A stretch of DNA of 34,183 nt from Terasakiella pusilla DSM 6293 (GTDB taxonomy: Bacteria; Pseudomonadota; Alphaproteobacteria; Rhodospirillales; Terasakiellaceae), in assembly GCF_000688235.1 (NCBI RefSeq), contig NZ_JHYO01000035.1:1-34183 (forward strand), in the 5' to 3' direction. Positions 24,875-32,946 of the stretch are shown here, piece after piece; the first letter of the stretch is position 1, and the number at the start of each line of letters is the position of its first letter. A program made the translations under genes and the position numbers. Under the pieces are notes generated by a model. It saw only the letters and a list, made by a program, of their open reading frames with translations, ran no database searches and was not told the origin of the DNA.

Positions 24875-26791
24875 ATGGCGCGGATCAGAATTTCAAAAAA
24901 CAGTTTTTCAGGGGGGGAGATTTCCCCCTTTCTTATTGGGCGCGGGGATTTGAAAGCCTATGAAAACGGCATGTCAAAAATGCGCAACCTGATCATTTAT
25001 CCGACAGGCGGTGTCCGGCGCAGGCCAGGGCTGCGCTATATCGACACAGTGCCCGGTCCCTCCCGGTTGGTGGCGTTTGAGTTTAATATTGAGCAAAGTT
25101 ATCTGCTGTCCTTCAGCCATTTAAAACTGACGGTTTATCGGGATGGTACCAAGGAAGTGGAGGTGGAAACCCCTTGGACGCAAGATCAGTTGAAGCTGAT
25201 CAACTGGACACAAAGTGCAGATACGCTTTTGGTCGTTCATCCTGACCTTGCCCCACGTAAAATCAGTCGGACATCCCATACGCAATGGACGATTTCCGAC
25301 TGGTCTTTCTATGAGGATGAGGAAACGGGGCGTCTTCAACAGCCCTATTATAAATTTGGCAAAGATGAGGTGACGTTAACGGCCAGTGCGACGACGGGGA
25401 CGGTAACTTTAACCGCGAGTGCGGATGTCTTTACCTCAGATCACGTGGGTACGCGTTTGCGGTTGGCAAAACGCGAAGTCGAGGTGACGGAGGTAACCTC
25501 CCCGACGGTAGCGCAGGCCTTGGTGAAAGATAAAAGCGATCTGGTGGACACGCTCGCTACAAAAGATTGGGAGGAACAAGCCTTTTCAAATGTGCATGGC
25601 TGGCCCGTATCGGTGGTGTTTCATCAGGATCGGTTGGTCATTGGTGGGACGCGTGATTTACCCAATCGCTTGTGGATGTCCAAATCATCGGATCTGTTTA
25701 ACTTTGATTTGGGGGAAGGGCTGGATGATGAAGCCATCGAATTTGCCATTCTGTCTGATCAGGTGAACGCTGTTCGATCGCTTTTTTCCTCCCGCCATTT
25801 GCAAATTTTTACGTCAGGTGCGGAATGGATGGTGTCTGGGGAACCGTTGACGCCGGAAACGATTCAGTTGAAACGCCAAACCCGTGTCGGTGCGCCCGTG
25901 GATCGCTATGTGCCCCCACGCAATGTGGATGGGGCGACCCTGTTTACATCGCGTGATGGACAGGATCTGCGGGAATTTCTGTTTACGGATATGGAGCAGG
26001 CCTATCAATCCAACGATCTCGCCATGCTGTGTAAACACTTGATGAATGATCCACAGGATCAGGATTACGACAGTTATCGTCGTTTGTTCTACATGGTGAT
26101 GGGCGATGGCACGATGGGGGCGTTAAGCGTTTATCGTGCAGAAAAGATATCAGCGTGGTCTGTGCTGGAAACCCAAGGGAAGTTTTTAAATGTCGCCGTT
26201 GTGGGACGCGAGGCCTATGTGCTGGTGGAACGTAGCGGCGGTATTTTTATCGAGGTGTTTGACGATGACTTGTCAACAGATAGCAGTCTCTTCGGGATGG
26301 ATCAGGAGGGCGCGACAAATTGGTCAGGTTTGGAGCATCTTGAGGGGCAAAAGCTGAAACTAGTGGCGGATGGAGCTTTGATGAGCGATCAAACCGTCGT
26401 CAATGGGCAGATTAGTCTTGTTGATCCGGTTTTTAAACTTGAAGCCGGTTTGTCCTACACGCATGTGCTGGAGCCATTGCCACCAGCCCCACAAGCGACG
26501 GGAAACGCGACGCAAGGTGGTCGGGTCCGGCTGGTCTCCTTGACGTTTAGGCTTAAGGATACCCTGGCTTTGAAACTGGATGTGGGACGGGGGTTGAGTG
26601 ATATCCCGTTTAAACGGATGGGGCCAACGGCCATTTTGGACAGTGGCGGAGATCAGTTTACCGGCGATATTACTGTGCGGGCCTTGGGGTGGCGCTCGCG
26701 CGGGACTGAGCAGTTGTGGCGGGTGGAGCAAGATACCCCTCTGCCGTTTAGCGTATTGTCGGTTGTCGAGGAAATGACAGCCAACGCCTGA
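24875..26791 (+). CDS. Tail tubular protein B (T7 gp12-like)
   Basis: The 638-aa beta-rich protein forms the tail nozzle. The N-terminus has the family pattern FSGGEISPFLIGRGDLKAYE and YPTGGVRRRPGLRYID, the middle has GWPVSVVFHQDRLVIGGTRD and FSSRHLQIFTSGAEWM, and the C-terminus has the beta-domain region GDITVRALGWRSRGTE. It is adjacent to tail tubular protein A with no gap. T7-type internal virion genes normally follow here, but the tail fibre starts 30 nt later. Confidence 0.93.
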   Translation: MARIRISKNSFSGGEISPFLIGRGDLKAYENGMSKMRNLIIYPTGGVRRRPGLRYIDTVPGPSRLVAFEFNIEQSYLLSFSHLKLTVYRDGTKEVEVETPWTQDQLKLINWTQSADTLLVVHPDLAPRKISRTSHTQWTISDWSFYEDEETGRLQQPYYKFGKDEVTLTASATTGTVTLTASADVFTSDHVGTRLRLAKREVEVTEVTSPTVAQALVKDKSDLVDTLATKDWEEQAFSNVHGWPVSVVFHQDRLVIGGTRDLPNRLWMSKSSDLFNFDLGEGLDDEAIEFAILSDQVNAVRSLFSSRHLQIFTSGAEWMVSGEPLTPETIQLKRQTRVGAPVDRYVPPRNVDGATLFTSRDGQDLREFLFTDMEQAYQSNDLAMLCKHLMNDPQDQDYDSYRRLFYMVMGDGTMGALSVYRAEKISAWSVLETQGKFLNVAVVGREAYVLVERSGGIFIEVFDDDLSTDSSLFGMDQEGATNWSGLEHLEGQKLKLVADGALMSDQTVVNGQISLVDPVFKLEAGLSYTHVLEPLPPAPQATGNATQGGRVRLVSLTFRLKDTLALKLDVGRGLSDIPFKRMGPTAILDSGGDQFTGDITVRALGWRSRGTEQLWRVEQDTPLPFSVLSVVEEMTANA

Positions 26792-26820
26792 GAAAAAATT
26801 ATTTTAAAGGAACAAAGACG

Positions 26821-28119
26821 ATGAGTGAGGAAATCGTAATTGGCGATGTGCGTCCGCGTATTCAGGCCATTGGGGATGGGCAGCAAAGCGAGTTTATCTA
26901 TCCTTTCGCCATTTTTAAAGAGAGTGATCTTGAAGTTTATCTGGGGGAAACCTTACAGAGCGGCACCTATAGTGTGCAGGGGGCGGGGCAGAGTGTCGGG
27001 GGAAATGTGGTTTTTAGCCACCCGCCAGAGAACGGTGTCATTGTCACTTTGCGTCGACGGCTAGACATCCATCGCACCAGTGATTTTGCAGAAGGTGGTG
27101 CTTTTCATGCACGTGTGATTAATCGGGAGCTGGATTATCTGGTCGCGGTGGAGCAGCAAAATGCCGATGACATTAACAACCGTGCCCTGATGTTAAACCC
27201 GACGGATGGGGATGCGACACTTGTGTTGCCGACAAAAGAGGCGCGGCGTCGTCGCTCGCTTGCGTTTGATGACGCTGGATCTCCTGTTCCGGGGCCAACG
27301 GTATCCGATATTTTACAAGCCCAGCAAAGTGCAGAAGCAACGGTTTTAGCCGCGCAACAGGCGAAAGAGTCGCAGATCGCAGCAGAAACAGCAGCTGCCA
27401 GTGTGGATTATTCGGAGTTGCGGCGTAAAACAGATAAGATTCAAACTATTGACGTTGAAGATCGCGCGATCACTCAAGAAAAAATTGATCCGTCGGTTCA
27501 GCTTAGCGGGCCGTCTTTGGGGACAAATTCAATCATTCGAACCAACAGTTCGACGATTGTTGAGAATATCACTATTCCTGTCGGTACAAACGGCATGAGC
27601 GCCGGACCGATCAGGATCGCCAAGACAAATGAATTTCTTTGGTCGGAGGACTTGACGCAAGGAGTCTGGACAGACCCTTTGAACCAATGGTCGGTTGCCA
27701 ATGTTAACGGTCTTAATCCGTTCGGTGTTACTCAGCAGGTCAGTGAGGTTAGTCTTACTGAACCTGCTTTGATACGCTACGGGCCTACAGATTTTATTGT
27801 TGGGCAGACCTATACATTTTCAGCCTATTTTAAACTGACCAGCGGTCATGTCACGCATATCGAGGGAGACCAAGGGGACGGAGATGTGGTCAATATCGGG
27901 ACGCCGACGGCTGCGTGGCAACGCTTCTCTTTCACGTTTGTGGCGAACGCCAATCTGAATTTTGATCTGGTAGCTTATTGTTATCAGCCTTCAACTTTAC
28001 AAATTTTTGGCGCGCAGACGGTCGAGGGTACAGAGATAGTACCTTACGAAAAAACAACAATGGCACCAGCTGAAGCAACCGTAACAGTTGATGGAACATG
28101 GACAGTGGTGGGAGGTTGA
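26821..28119 (+). CDS. Tail fibre protein with T7-like N-terminus
   Basis: The 432-aa fibre has residues 1-125 matching the T7 gp17 anchor domain (DGQQSEFIYPFAIFKESDLE, then RRRLDIHRTSDFAEGGAFHA). An alanine/glutamine-rich coiled coil follows (about 163-197). The C-terminal part from about residue 265 is beta-rich with WTDPLNQWSVAN and TYTFSAYFKL, like a carbohydrate-binding jelly roll. It would bind the host surface. AAAGGAAC precedes the ATG. It is shorter than T7 gp17, and the two genes that follow may supply its tips. Confidence 0.88.
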   Translation: MSEEIVIGDVRPRIQAIGDGQQSEFIYPFAIFKESDLEVYLGETLQSGTYSVQGAGQSVGGNVVFSHPPENGVIVTLRRRLDIHRTSDFAEGGAFHARVINRELDYLVAVEQQNADDINNRALMLNPTDGDATLVLPTKEARRRRSLAFDDAGSPVPGPTVSDILQAQQSAEATVLAAQQAKESQIAAETAAASVDYSELRRKTDKIQTIDVEDRAITQEKIDPSVQLSGPSLGTNSIIRTNSSTIVENITIPVGTNGMSAGPIRIAKTNEFLWSEDLTQGVWTDPLNQWSVANVNGLNPFGVTQQVSEVSLTEPALIRYGPTDFIVGQTYTFSAYFKLTSGHVTHIEGDQGDGDVVNIGTPTAAWQRFSFTFVANANLNFDLVAYCYQPSTLQIFGAQTVEGTEIVPYEKTTMAPAEATVTVDGTWTVVGG

Positions 28120-28120
28120 T

Positions 28121-28498
28121 ATGACGATAATAGCCAATAAAATTCAAAATCAAGCAGGTGGCCCTGTTGAGCTGGCGAAGCAATCGGCTGCCAAAGCATG
28201 GGGGAATTATAATGGAGGCGCAGCGATCCTGCGGCAGAGTTTCAATGTAAGCTCTGCGATTGACCTGAATATAGGTCATGTGGAGTTGAGCTTTATCAAC
28301 GCTATGAGGGATGCTGAATTTTGTAGCAATTCTACATGTAAGTATTTGGTCAATAGTTTTTATGGAAACAATACAAAGGCCGAATGTTATGGACGGGAGG
28401 CCAGTGTGGTGAATGTCCTTACTATGTCATCCTCTAACGGCAATAACTATGATTGTGAGCATCTAAACGTGATTATAGCAGGAGATTTAGCGCAATGA
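28121..28498 (+). CDS. Fibre-tip-like protein 1
   Basis: The 125-aa protein carries the module AKAWGNYNGGAAILRQSFNV followed by SS-A-D, which usually forms the C-terminal part of phage tail fibre proteins. Here it is a stand-alone gene. It has GGGAGG before the ATG at 28121. Its end (YDC, then LNVIIAGDLA) and start (MTIIANK) match the next gene, so the two are paralogues. It probably contacts the receptor or caps the fibre; that is inference. Confidence 0.8.
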   Translation: MTIIANKIQNQAGGPVELAKQSAAKAWGNYNGGAAILRQSFNVSSAIDLNIGHVELSFINAMRDAEFCSNSTCKYLVNSFYGNNTKAECYGREASVVNVLTMSSSNGNNYDCEHLNVIIAGDLAQ

Positions 28499-28890
28499 CG
28501 ATCAAGGCAAATAAACTTGAAAGTTTGATCGGTAATAAAGCCATTGCTGTGGAGGCGCTGGTTGATGGGGTTGCCAAGGCGTTGGTGAACTACAATGGTG
28601 TGGGCGGTGTTGTGAACAAGAGTTTAAATGTGAGCAGCGCTGTTGATGTGGCGGTGGGAACGTATGGGTTCAATCTTACAAATGCAATGGCAGATCAATA
28701 TCCCTCCATTGGCACTTCAATACAAATGACAGATCAAGCGTATGGTAGCTATTTTGGTATGTGCGCTGAAGTTGATCGTTTTAGAGACCCTACGCCAAGC
28801 AGCGTGCATGTGATCTGTAAGTATAGTCTCAGTGCGGGCATTTATGATTGTGGCATGTACAGCGTTACCTTGAATGGAGATTTAGCCTAA
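28495..28890 (+). CDS. Fibre-tip-like protein 2 (paralogue of protein 1)
   Basis: The 131-aa protein overlaps the previous gene as ATGA. It shares MTI-ANK, K-LVNYNG, SLNVSSAVD, NAM, YDC and the GDLA end with its neighbour, but the middle (DQAYGSYFGMCAEVDRFRDP) is quite different. Conserved ends with a divergent centre suggest a duplicated receptor-binding module. Confidence 0.8.
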   Translation: MTIKANKLESLIGNKAIAVEALVDGVAKALVNYNGVGGVVNKSLNVSSAVDVAVGTYGFNLTNAMADQYPSIGTSIQMTDQAYGSYFGMCAEVDRFRDPTPSSVHVICKYSLSAGIYDCGMYSVTLNGDLA

Positions 28891-29366
28891 TGGGAAAGCT
28901 CGTCACGAATCAGTTTAACGGAAAAACCGTGACCGTATTGGCAGAACTCCCGCTCTGGCAGCGCCTTGAGCTCGCCCATCACCAGCTGGAGCCTGTCCAA
29001 TCTAATTACCGTATCGTCTTTGAGTCTGATCTCGACCATCCTGCTGCGGTCTTAATTCCGGATCCAAACTGGCTGGCTTGTGCGTTACAGGGGGGGATTT
29101 TGCCACCTGTGCATGTTTATCATGACTTGGAATATGGTGAGAACGGTCGAGTGCTCAATGGACATATTTTACATGAGACCCCACCAATCGCAGCGATGAG
29201 TGAAGAAGAAGCAATCGAGTACCTGATCCAGAAAGACGTACCGGCACATATCTGGAAGCAGGCTCAAGGCAATTCGGTGCGGCTGTTGATTTGTCGCAAA
29301 ACTCAATTACCCGCAACACGAAACTGGCGTAATGCGTGGAATTTAATACAGGAGAAAGCAGCATGA
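28890..29366 (+). CDS. Phage tail-region protein of unknown function
   Basis: This 158-aa protein has its start overlapping the previous stop (TAATG). No firm family is recognised. The C-terminus (RLLICRKTQLPATRNWRNAW) has a motif often seen in phage proteins encoded after fibres, and a similar RLFRDAW occurs at the start of the next protein. A chaperone or fibre-assembly role is possible but not shown. Confidence 0.75.
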   Translation: MGKLVTNQFNGKTVTVLAELPLWQRLELAHHQLEPVQSNYRIVFESDLDHPAAVLIPDPNWLACALQGGILPPVHVYHDLEYGENGRVLNGHILHETPPIAAMSEEEAIEYLIQKDVPAHIWKQAQGNSVRLLICRKTQLPATRNWRNAWNLIQEKAA

Positions 29367-29719
29367 CAGATGTCTTTATTAAAACCCCCTCAGGAACCGA
29401 TCGAGTCCATGAAATCCAGAAACCGGAGAAACGCCTTTTTCGCGATGCGTGGCAACTCAACGGCCCCGTGATTGAGGTGGATATGAGTAAGGCACGTGCG
29501 ATTTGGCGCGACAAAATCCGCACGGCGCGTGCCCCTGTTTTGAAAAATCTGGACGCAGCCTATATGAAAGCCCTCGAAAGTGGAGATACGGTTTTGCAAC
29601 AGGACATTGCGGTGCAAAAGCAAATGTTGCGGGATGCAACGGAAATACCGGAAATTGATCAGGCCACAACGCCTGAACAATTGGCAGGGGTGCAGCCCAT
29701 AGGTTTGTTAGTCGACTAA
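29363..29719 (+). CDS. Phage tail-region protein, fibre-adjacent family
   Basis: This 118-aa helical protein has its start overlapping the previous stop as ATGA. It contains KRLFRDAWQLNGPVIEVDMS, then KARAIWRDKIRTARAPVL and LDAAYMKALESGD, a combination recurring in small proteins near the fibre or terminase genes of podoviruses. The function is unknown. It ends 7 nt before the terminator at 29726. Confidence 0.78.
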   Translation: MTDVFIKTPSGTDRVHEIQKPEKRLFRDAWQLNGPVIEVDMSKARAIWRDKIRTARAPVLKNLDAAYMKALESGDTVLQQDIAVQKQMLRDATEIPEIDQATTPEQLAGVQPIGLLVD

Positions 29720-29725
29720 AAAAAT

Positions 29726-29761
29726 AAAGCCGCCCTTGCTTCAAGTCGGGGCGGCTTTTTC
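29726..29761 (+). terminator. Intrinsic terminator before the terminase genes
   Basis: AAGCCGCCC (29727-29735) pairs perfectly with GGGCGGCTT (29749-29757), with inner TTG/CAA, followed by five T residues. The next start codon is 12 nt downstream. Confidence 0.87.
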
Positions 29762-29773
29762 TTGAGGATTGGG

Positions 29774-30121
29774 ATGGAAGAGAAAAAAACAGGACCGGTT
29801 CGTAGACGTCGTCGTCGCAAAACGCGCCTTCTGGAAACGGTTCGCCAGGAGCTTGAACGGACGCTGCCGACCTACATTCATGATGCGGTGATAAGTTATG
29901 AAGGTTTTTTGGACAGCCCTTTACCAGAAGATGCAAAAGGGTTTGCCGCTTATCACAGTGCCTGCAAGGCAGCTTTAACCCATGTGGAGGTTTTAGCAAA
30001 GCTGATGCGCTGGTGTGAAAACACGCCTGAAGAGGTTGCAGCGCACGTCCACTCTGAAGGGGAGGAAATTGCAGACCTTTTGGCAGGGGCACGCGCAGCT
30101 TTACAAGAACTGGAAGGGTAG
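29774..30121 (+). CDS. Putative terminase small subunit
   Basis: The 115-aa protein has a very basic N-terminus (VRRRRRRKTRLLETVRQELE), then helices and an acidic C-terminus. It lies immediately before the large terminase, like T7 gene 18, and size and helical nature fit. No conserved motif proves the assignment, so it rests on position. The ATG at 29774 follows GAGGATTGG. Confidence 0.65.
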   Translation: MEEKKTGPVRRRRRRKTRLLETVRQELERTLPTYIHDAVISYEGFLDSPLPEDAKGFAAYHSACKAALTHVEVLAKLMRWCENTPEEVAAHVHSEGEEIADLLAGARAALQELEG

Positions 30122-30161
30122 TTTGGCGGCACACACTTTCTAAAAAGGAGAAGAGAAAAAA

Positions 30162-31652
30162 ATGGAAAAACGTGTGGTGTTCCCGGAATTTGTCATGTTG
30201 TGGGATCAGTTGCAGGGATTGGGCATGCCACAACATCACTTGAAAATTTGTCGATGGCTGGATCAATGCTGGATCGGAGGCCAGCGTGAACTGTTGTTGA
30301 TGGCATTTCGCAACAGCGGCAAAAGTACATTGGTTGGGCTGTTTTGTGCGTGGCTGTTGTATCTGGATGCAGATCGCCGGATCATGGTGATGGCGGCTGA
30401 TTTTGCGCTGGCAAAAAAGATGGTGCGTAATGTCAAACGGATCATAGAGCGCCACCCCCTGACGAAAGCGCTTAAACCGAAACGCAAAGAACAATGGGCT
30501 TCGGATCAGTTTACTGTCAACAGGCCTAGTGAATTGCGTGATCCGTCTATGTTGGCAAAAGGGATCGGTGCAAACATTACGGGATCCCGTGCTGATGTGG
30601 TGATTTGTGATGATGTAGAAGTCCCGAATACCTGTGATAGTGCACCGAAACGCCTGGATTTGCGCGCCCGTTTGCAAGAAATAGACTATGTGATCGTCCC
30701 CGGTGGCTTGCAGCTTTATGTGGGGACGCCTCATACATTTTATACGATCTATGGCGATAAGGCGCAGGATGGGGAAGAGCCGTTTTTGGCAGAGTTTGAG
30801 CGATTTAAACTGCCTTTGTTGGATGTGAACGGCAAAAGCCAATGGCCGGAACGTTTCCCTGACAAAAATATTGCTTCCATTCAACGTCGGACGGGGCGCA
30901 ATAAGTTTGAAAGCCAGATGATGTTGCGTCCGGTCAATATCTCGGAAAGTCGCCTTGACCCGGATTTGATGCAGCCTTACACGGCTGAACTGGATTATCG
31001 CGAGCATAATCAGCAAGCCTCGCTTTACCTGGAGGACAAACGTCTTGTGTCGTCGAGCTGTTGGTGGGACCCTTCTTTTGGTAGCCCAGACAAAGGGGAC
31101 GCGAGTGTGATTGCAGCCGTCTTTACTGATGAAACGGGGGGGTACTGGCTGCATGGGTTGCGTTATATGACCCATGATCCGCGCCTGATTGCCAAGGTGG
31201 ACGAGGCAACTCAGCTTTGTGGGCAGGTGGTGGATTTTGTGCGCCAGTATTATTTACCCTCGGTTTGTCTGGAGACAAATGGCGTGGGTAAATTCTTACC
31301 CGGACTGCTTCGTCGAGAATTGGAAAAACAAGGTGTTCGCTGTGCGGTGATTGAGAAACATTCCCGTACCAATAAGGCTGAACGGATCTTAAGTGCCTTT
31401 GACGTCGTGTTGGCGTCCAAAGCCTTGCATGTGCATCAGCAGGTGTTGAAAACGAAGTTCCCAGTAGAGATGCGTGAATGGGTGGCGAATGTGGCAACAC
31501 GGGATGACGCGCTGGATGCGGTTGCGGGATGTTTGTCCAGTGAACCGGTGCGCCTTTCCCGTCAGCCCCTGTTTGAGTTGGAAGGCAAGGTAATGAACCG
31601 TTGGGGCGGGGGCAGTGCAAGCCATCAGGCAACGACAGACTTTAATCTTTGA
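30162..31652 (+). CDS. Terminase large subunit (T7 gp19-like)
   Basis: This is the 496-aa DNA-packaging motor. The ATPase half has Walker A FRNSGKST (49-56) and Walker B VVICDDVE (146-153). The nuclease half has the acidic residues expected for an RNase H-like fold: D303 (WWDPSFG), E371 (CLETNG) and D448/D449 (RDDALDAVAG). All key residues look intact. AAGGAGAAG precedes the ATG. An intact terminase argues against old decay of the cluster. A 572-codon antisense frame lies across it but has no family signature. Confidence 0.95.
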   Translation: MEKRVVFPEFVMLWDQLQGLGMPQHHLKICRWLDQCWIGGQRELLLMAFRNSGKSTLVGLFCAWLLYLDADRRIMVMAADFALAKKMVRNVKRIIERHPLTKALKPKRKEQWASDQFTVNRPSELRDPSMLAKGIGANITGSRADVVICDDVEVPNTCDSAPKRLDLRARLQEIDYVIVPGGLQLYVGTPHTFYTIYGDKAQDGEEPFLAEFERFKLPLLDVNGKSQWPERFPDKNIASIQRRTGRNKFESQMMLRPVNISESRLDPDLMQPYTAELDYREHNQQASLYLEDKRLVSSSCWWDPSFGSPDKGDASVIAAVFTDETGGYWLHGLRYMTHDPRLIAKVDEATQLCGQVVDFVRQYYLPSVCLETNGVGKFLPGLLRRELEKQGVRCAVIEKHSRTNKAERILSAFDVVLASKALHVHQQVLKTKFPVEMREWVANVATRDDALDAVAGCLSSEPVRLSRQPLFELEGKVMNRWGGGSASHQATTDFNL

Positions 31653-31686
31653 GTTGATGTTTACTTTATGAAGGGCAATCGAGGCG

Positions 31687-31716
31687 TTGAACGGGTGAAA
31701 AAACTCCCCATATATC
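31687..31716 (+). promoter_or_regulatory. Candidate promoter before the secreted-protein gene
   Basis: TTGAAC (31687-31692), 18 nt, TATATC (31711-31716), 31 nt before the ATG at 31747. It lacks the P1/P2 leader sequence, so it may be separately regulated. Confidence 0.4.
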
Positions 31717-31746
31717 TTCTAGAGTTCATTTTGACAGGAGGACACG

Positions 31747-32049
31747 ATGAGAGCCTTCATGAGCATAGGGATCTTATGCGCGGTCATGATGTCGTTTAGC
31801 TGGGAAGCGCTGGCCCAGAACCTGTGTGGTCAACGCATGGATATCATTGATACCTTGAAAAAACGCTATCAGGAAGAACCGGTTTCTATGGGACTGGCGG
31901 GCAACGGCGGTGTTGTTGAAGTCTTCGCCTCTACCAAAGGAAGCTGGACGATTATCGTCACCCGACCGACCGGGGTTGCCTGCGTCGTCAGTGCCGGTGA
32001 AGCCTGGGAAAGTCTGAAAGGTCCGAGTGAGTTGGATCAAGGGGTTTAA
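31747..32049 (+). CDS. Small secreted protein with signal peptide
   Basis: The 100-aa protein starts with a clear signal peptide (hydrophobic about 4-18, cleavage near SWEALAQ). The mature part has C-x-Q-R, GLAGNGGVVEVFASTKGSWT and TRPTGVACVVSAGEAWE, a pattern known from small uncharacterised periplasmic proteins of alphaproteobacteria. It has an AGGAGG site and a possible own promoter. It looks like a cellular gene carried between terminase and lysis genes rather than a virion part. Confidence 0.8.
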   Translation: MRAFMSIGILCAVMMSFSWEALAQNLCGQRMDIIDTLKKRYQEEPVSMGLAGNGGVVEVFASTKGSWTIIVTRPTGVACVVSAGEAWESLKGPSELDQGV

Positions 32050-32073
32050 GGTCTTTTAAATCTAGAAAATTTT

Positions 32074-32107
32074 AAACGTTCTGCGGGCGCGTGCAGGACG
32101 TTTTTTT
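32074..32107 (+). terminator. Intrinsic terminator after the secreted-protein gene
   Basis: AAACGTTCTGC (32074-32084) pairs with GCAGGACGTTT (32093-32103) with one G-U, loop 8 nt, then seven T residues. The next start codon is 20 nt downstream. Confidence 0.9.
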
Positions 32108-32127
32108 GTGTCTTTAAGGAGTGAAAA

Positions 32128-32430
32128 ATGAAGGGAAGCTGGAGCATCGACCTGATTTGGTGGATTACGGCCTTTGAATTGCCTGCAATGGCGAGCCTAT
32201 TCTGGATGATCTGGAAAAATCGACAGGATTTCGACGATACCCTGTCGGATTTGCGCGAACATACGGACAATGGACTGGGCAACAGCCGTGAGAGCCTGTC
32301 GGCCTACAAGCTGGAAGTTGCGCAAAATTATGCCTCCATCACCTACATGAAAGATGTGGAGAGGCGTTTAACCGGACATTTGGTCCGTATCGAAAACAAA
32401 CTTGATTTACCTGTACGCGAAAGGAACTGA
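32128..32430 (+). CDS. Holin-like small membrane protein
   Basis: The 100-aa protein has a single membrane segment near the N-terminus (IDLIWWITAFELPAMASLFW), then a soluble charged, heptad-like tail. Its position directly before the endolysin (the next start is 1 nt after its stop) and its size fit a single-span holin or related lysis protein. No specific holin family was recognised. AAGGAG precedes the ATG. Confidence 0.7.
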   Translation: MKGSWSIDLIWWITAFELPAMASLFWMIWKNRQDFDDTLSDLREHTDNGLGNSRESLSAYKLEVAQNYASITYMKDVERRLTGHLVRIENKLDLPVRERN

Positions 32431-32431
32431 G

Positions 32432-32872
32432 ATGACGCAGTCCAGATATACAAAATCACCGGAAACCGCGATTGATATTCTGGCCCGTACCCTTTATGGC
32501 GAAGCCCGTGGGGAAAAGGTGCGCGGGATTGAGGCGGTTGCCTGTGTGATTATCAACCGAGTGGAGAAAGCCCTGAAACGTGGCGGATATTGGTGGGGCA
32601 GTGATGTTGAAAAAGTCTGTCTGAAACCGTGGCAGTTTTCGTGTTGGAACGTCAATGATCCGAACCGTGAAAAAATTCTGCAGGTCGATCGCCAGAACAA
32701 GGTCTTTGCAACTTGTTTACGTGTGGCCCGACGCGCTGTTTTTGGGGCGTTGACGGATATGACGGGCGGGGCAACCCATTATCATGTGGATGGATTGTTA
32801 CCTGCGTGGGCGCGCTATCAAATCCCCTGTGTGGAGATCGGGCAGCACGTTTTTTATCGCGATATCCCGTAA
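32432..32872 (+). CDS. Endolysin, cell wall hydrolase SleB family
   Basis: The 146-aa hydrolase has the SleB (Hydrolase_2) signature: ILARTLYGEARGE with the catalytic glutamate E24, then AVACVIINRV, KPWQFSCW and a C-terminal GGATHYHVDG segment with IGQHVFY. It would cleave peptidoglycan glycan strands. No signal peptide is present, so release depends on the upstream holin-like protein. The start at 32432 follows AAGGAACTGAG. Confidence 0.92.
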   Translation: MTQSRYTKSPETAIDILARTLYGEARGEKVRGIEAVACVIINRVEKALKRGGYWWGSDVEKVCLKPWQFSCWNVNDPNREKILQVDRQNKVFATCLRVARRAVFGALTDMTGGATHYHVDGLLPAWARYQIPCVEIGQHVFYRDIP

Positions 32873-32898
32873 CGTATTTTTGAATTTAAGAGTGGTTG

Positions 32899-32932
32899 AA
32901 GTCTTTTGCCGGTGGCAAAGGGCTTTTTTTTT
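32899..32932 (+). terminator. Intrinsic terminator after the endolysin
   Basis: AAGTCTTTTGCC (32899-32910) pairs with GGCAAAGGGCTT (32914-32925) with two G-U pairs, loop GGT, then a long T-run. The next start codon is 14 nt downstream. Confidence 0.83.
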
Positions 32933-32946
32933 ATGAGGGGAAGGAT

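Noticed and set aside
28121-28890. Diversity-generating retroelement acting on the fibre-tip paralogues
   Set aside because: No reverse transcriptase gene and no template repeat were seen, and differences are not confined to adenine positions.
29457-31175. A 572-codon open frame on the minus strand across the terminase region
   Set aside because: It lies antisense to a large terminase with all catalytic residues, has a low-complexity H/P/Q-rich composition, and matches no family. It is a reading-frame shadow.
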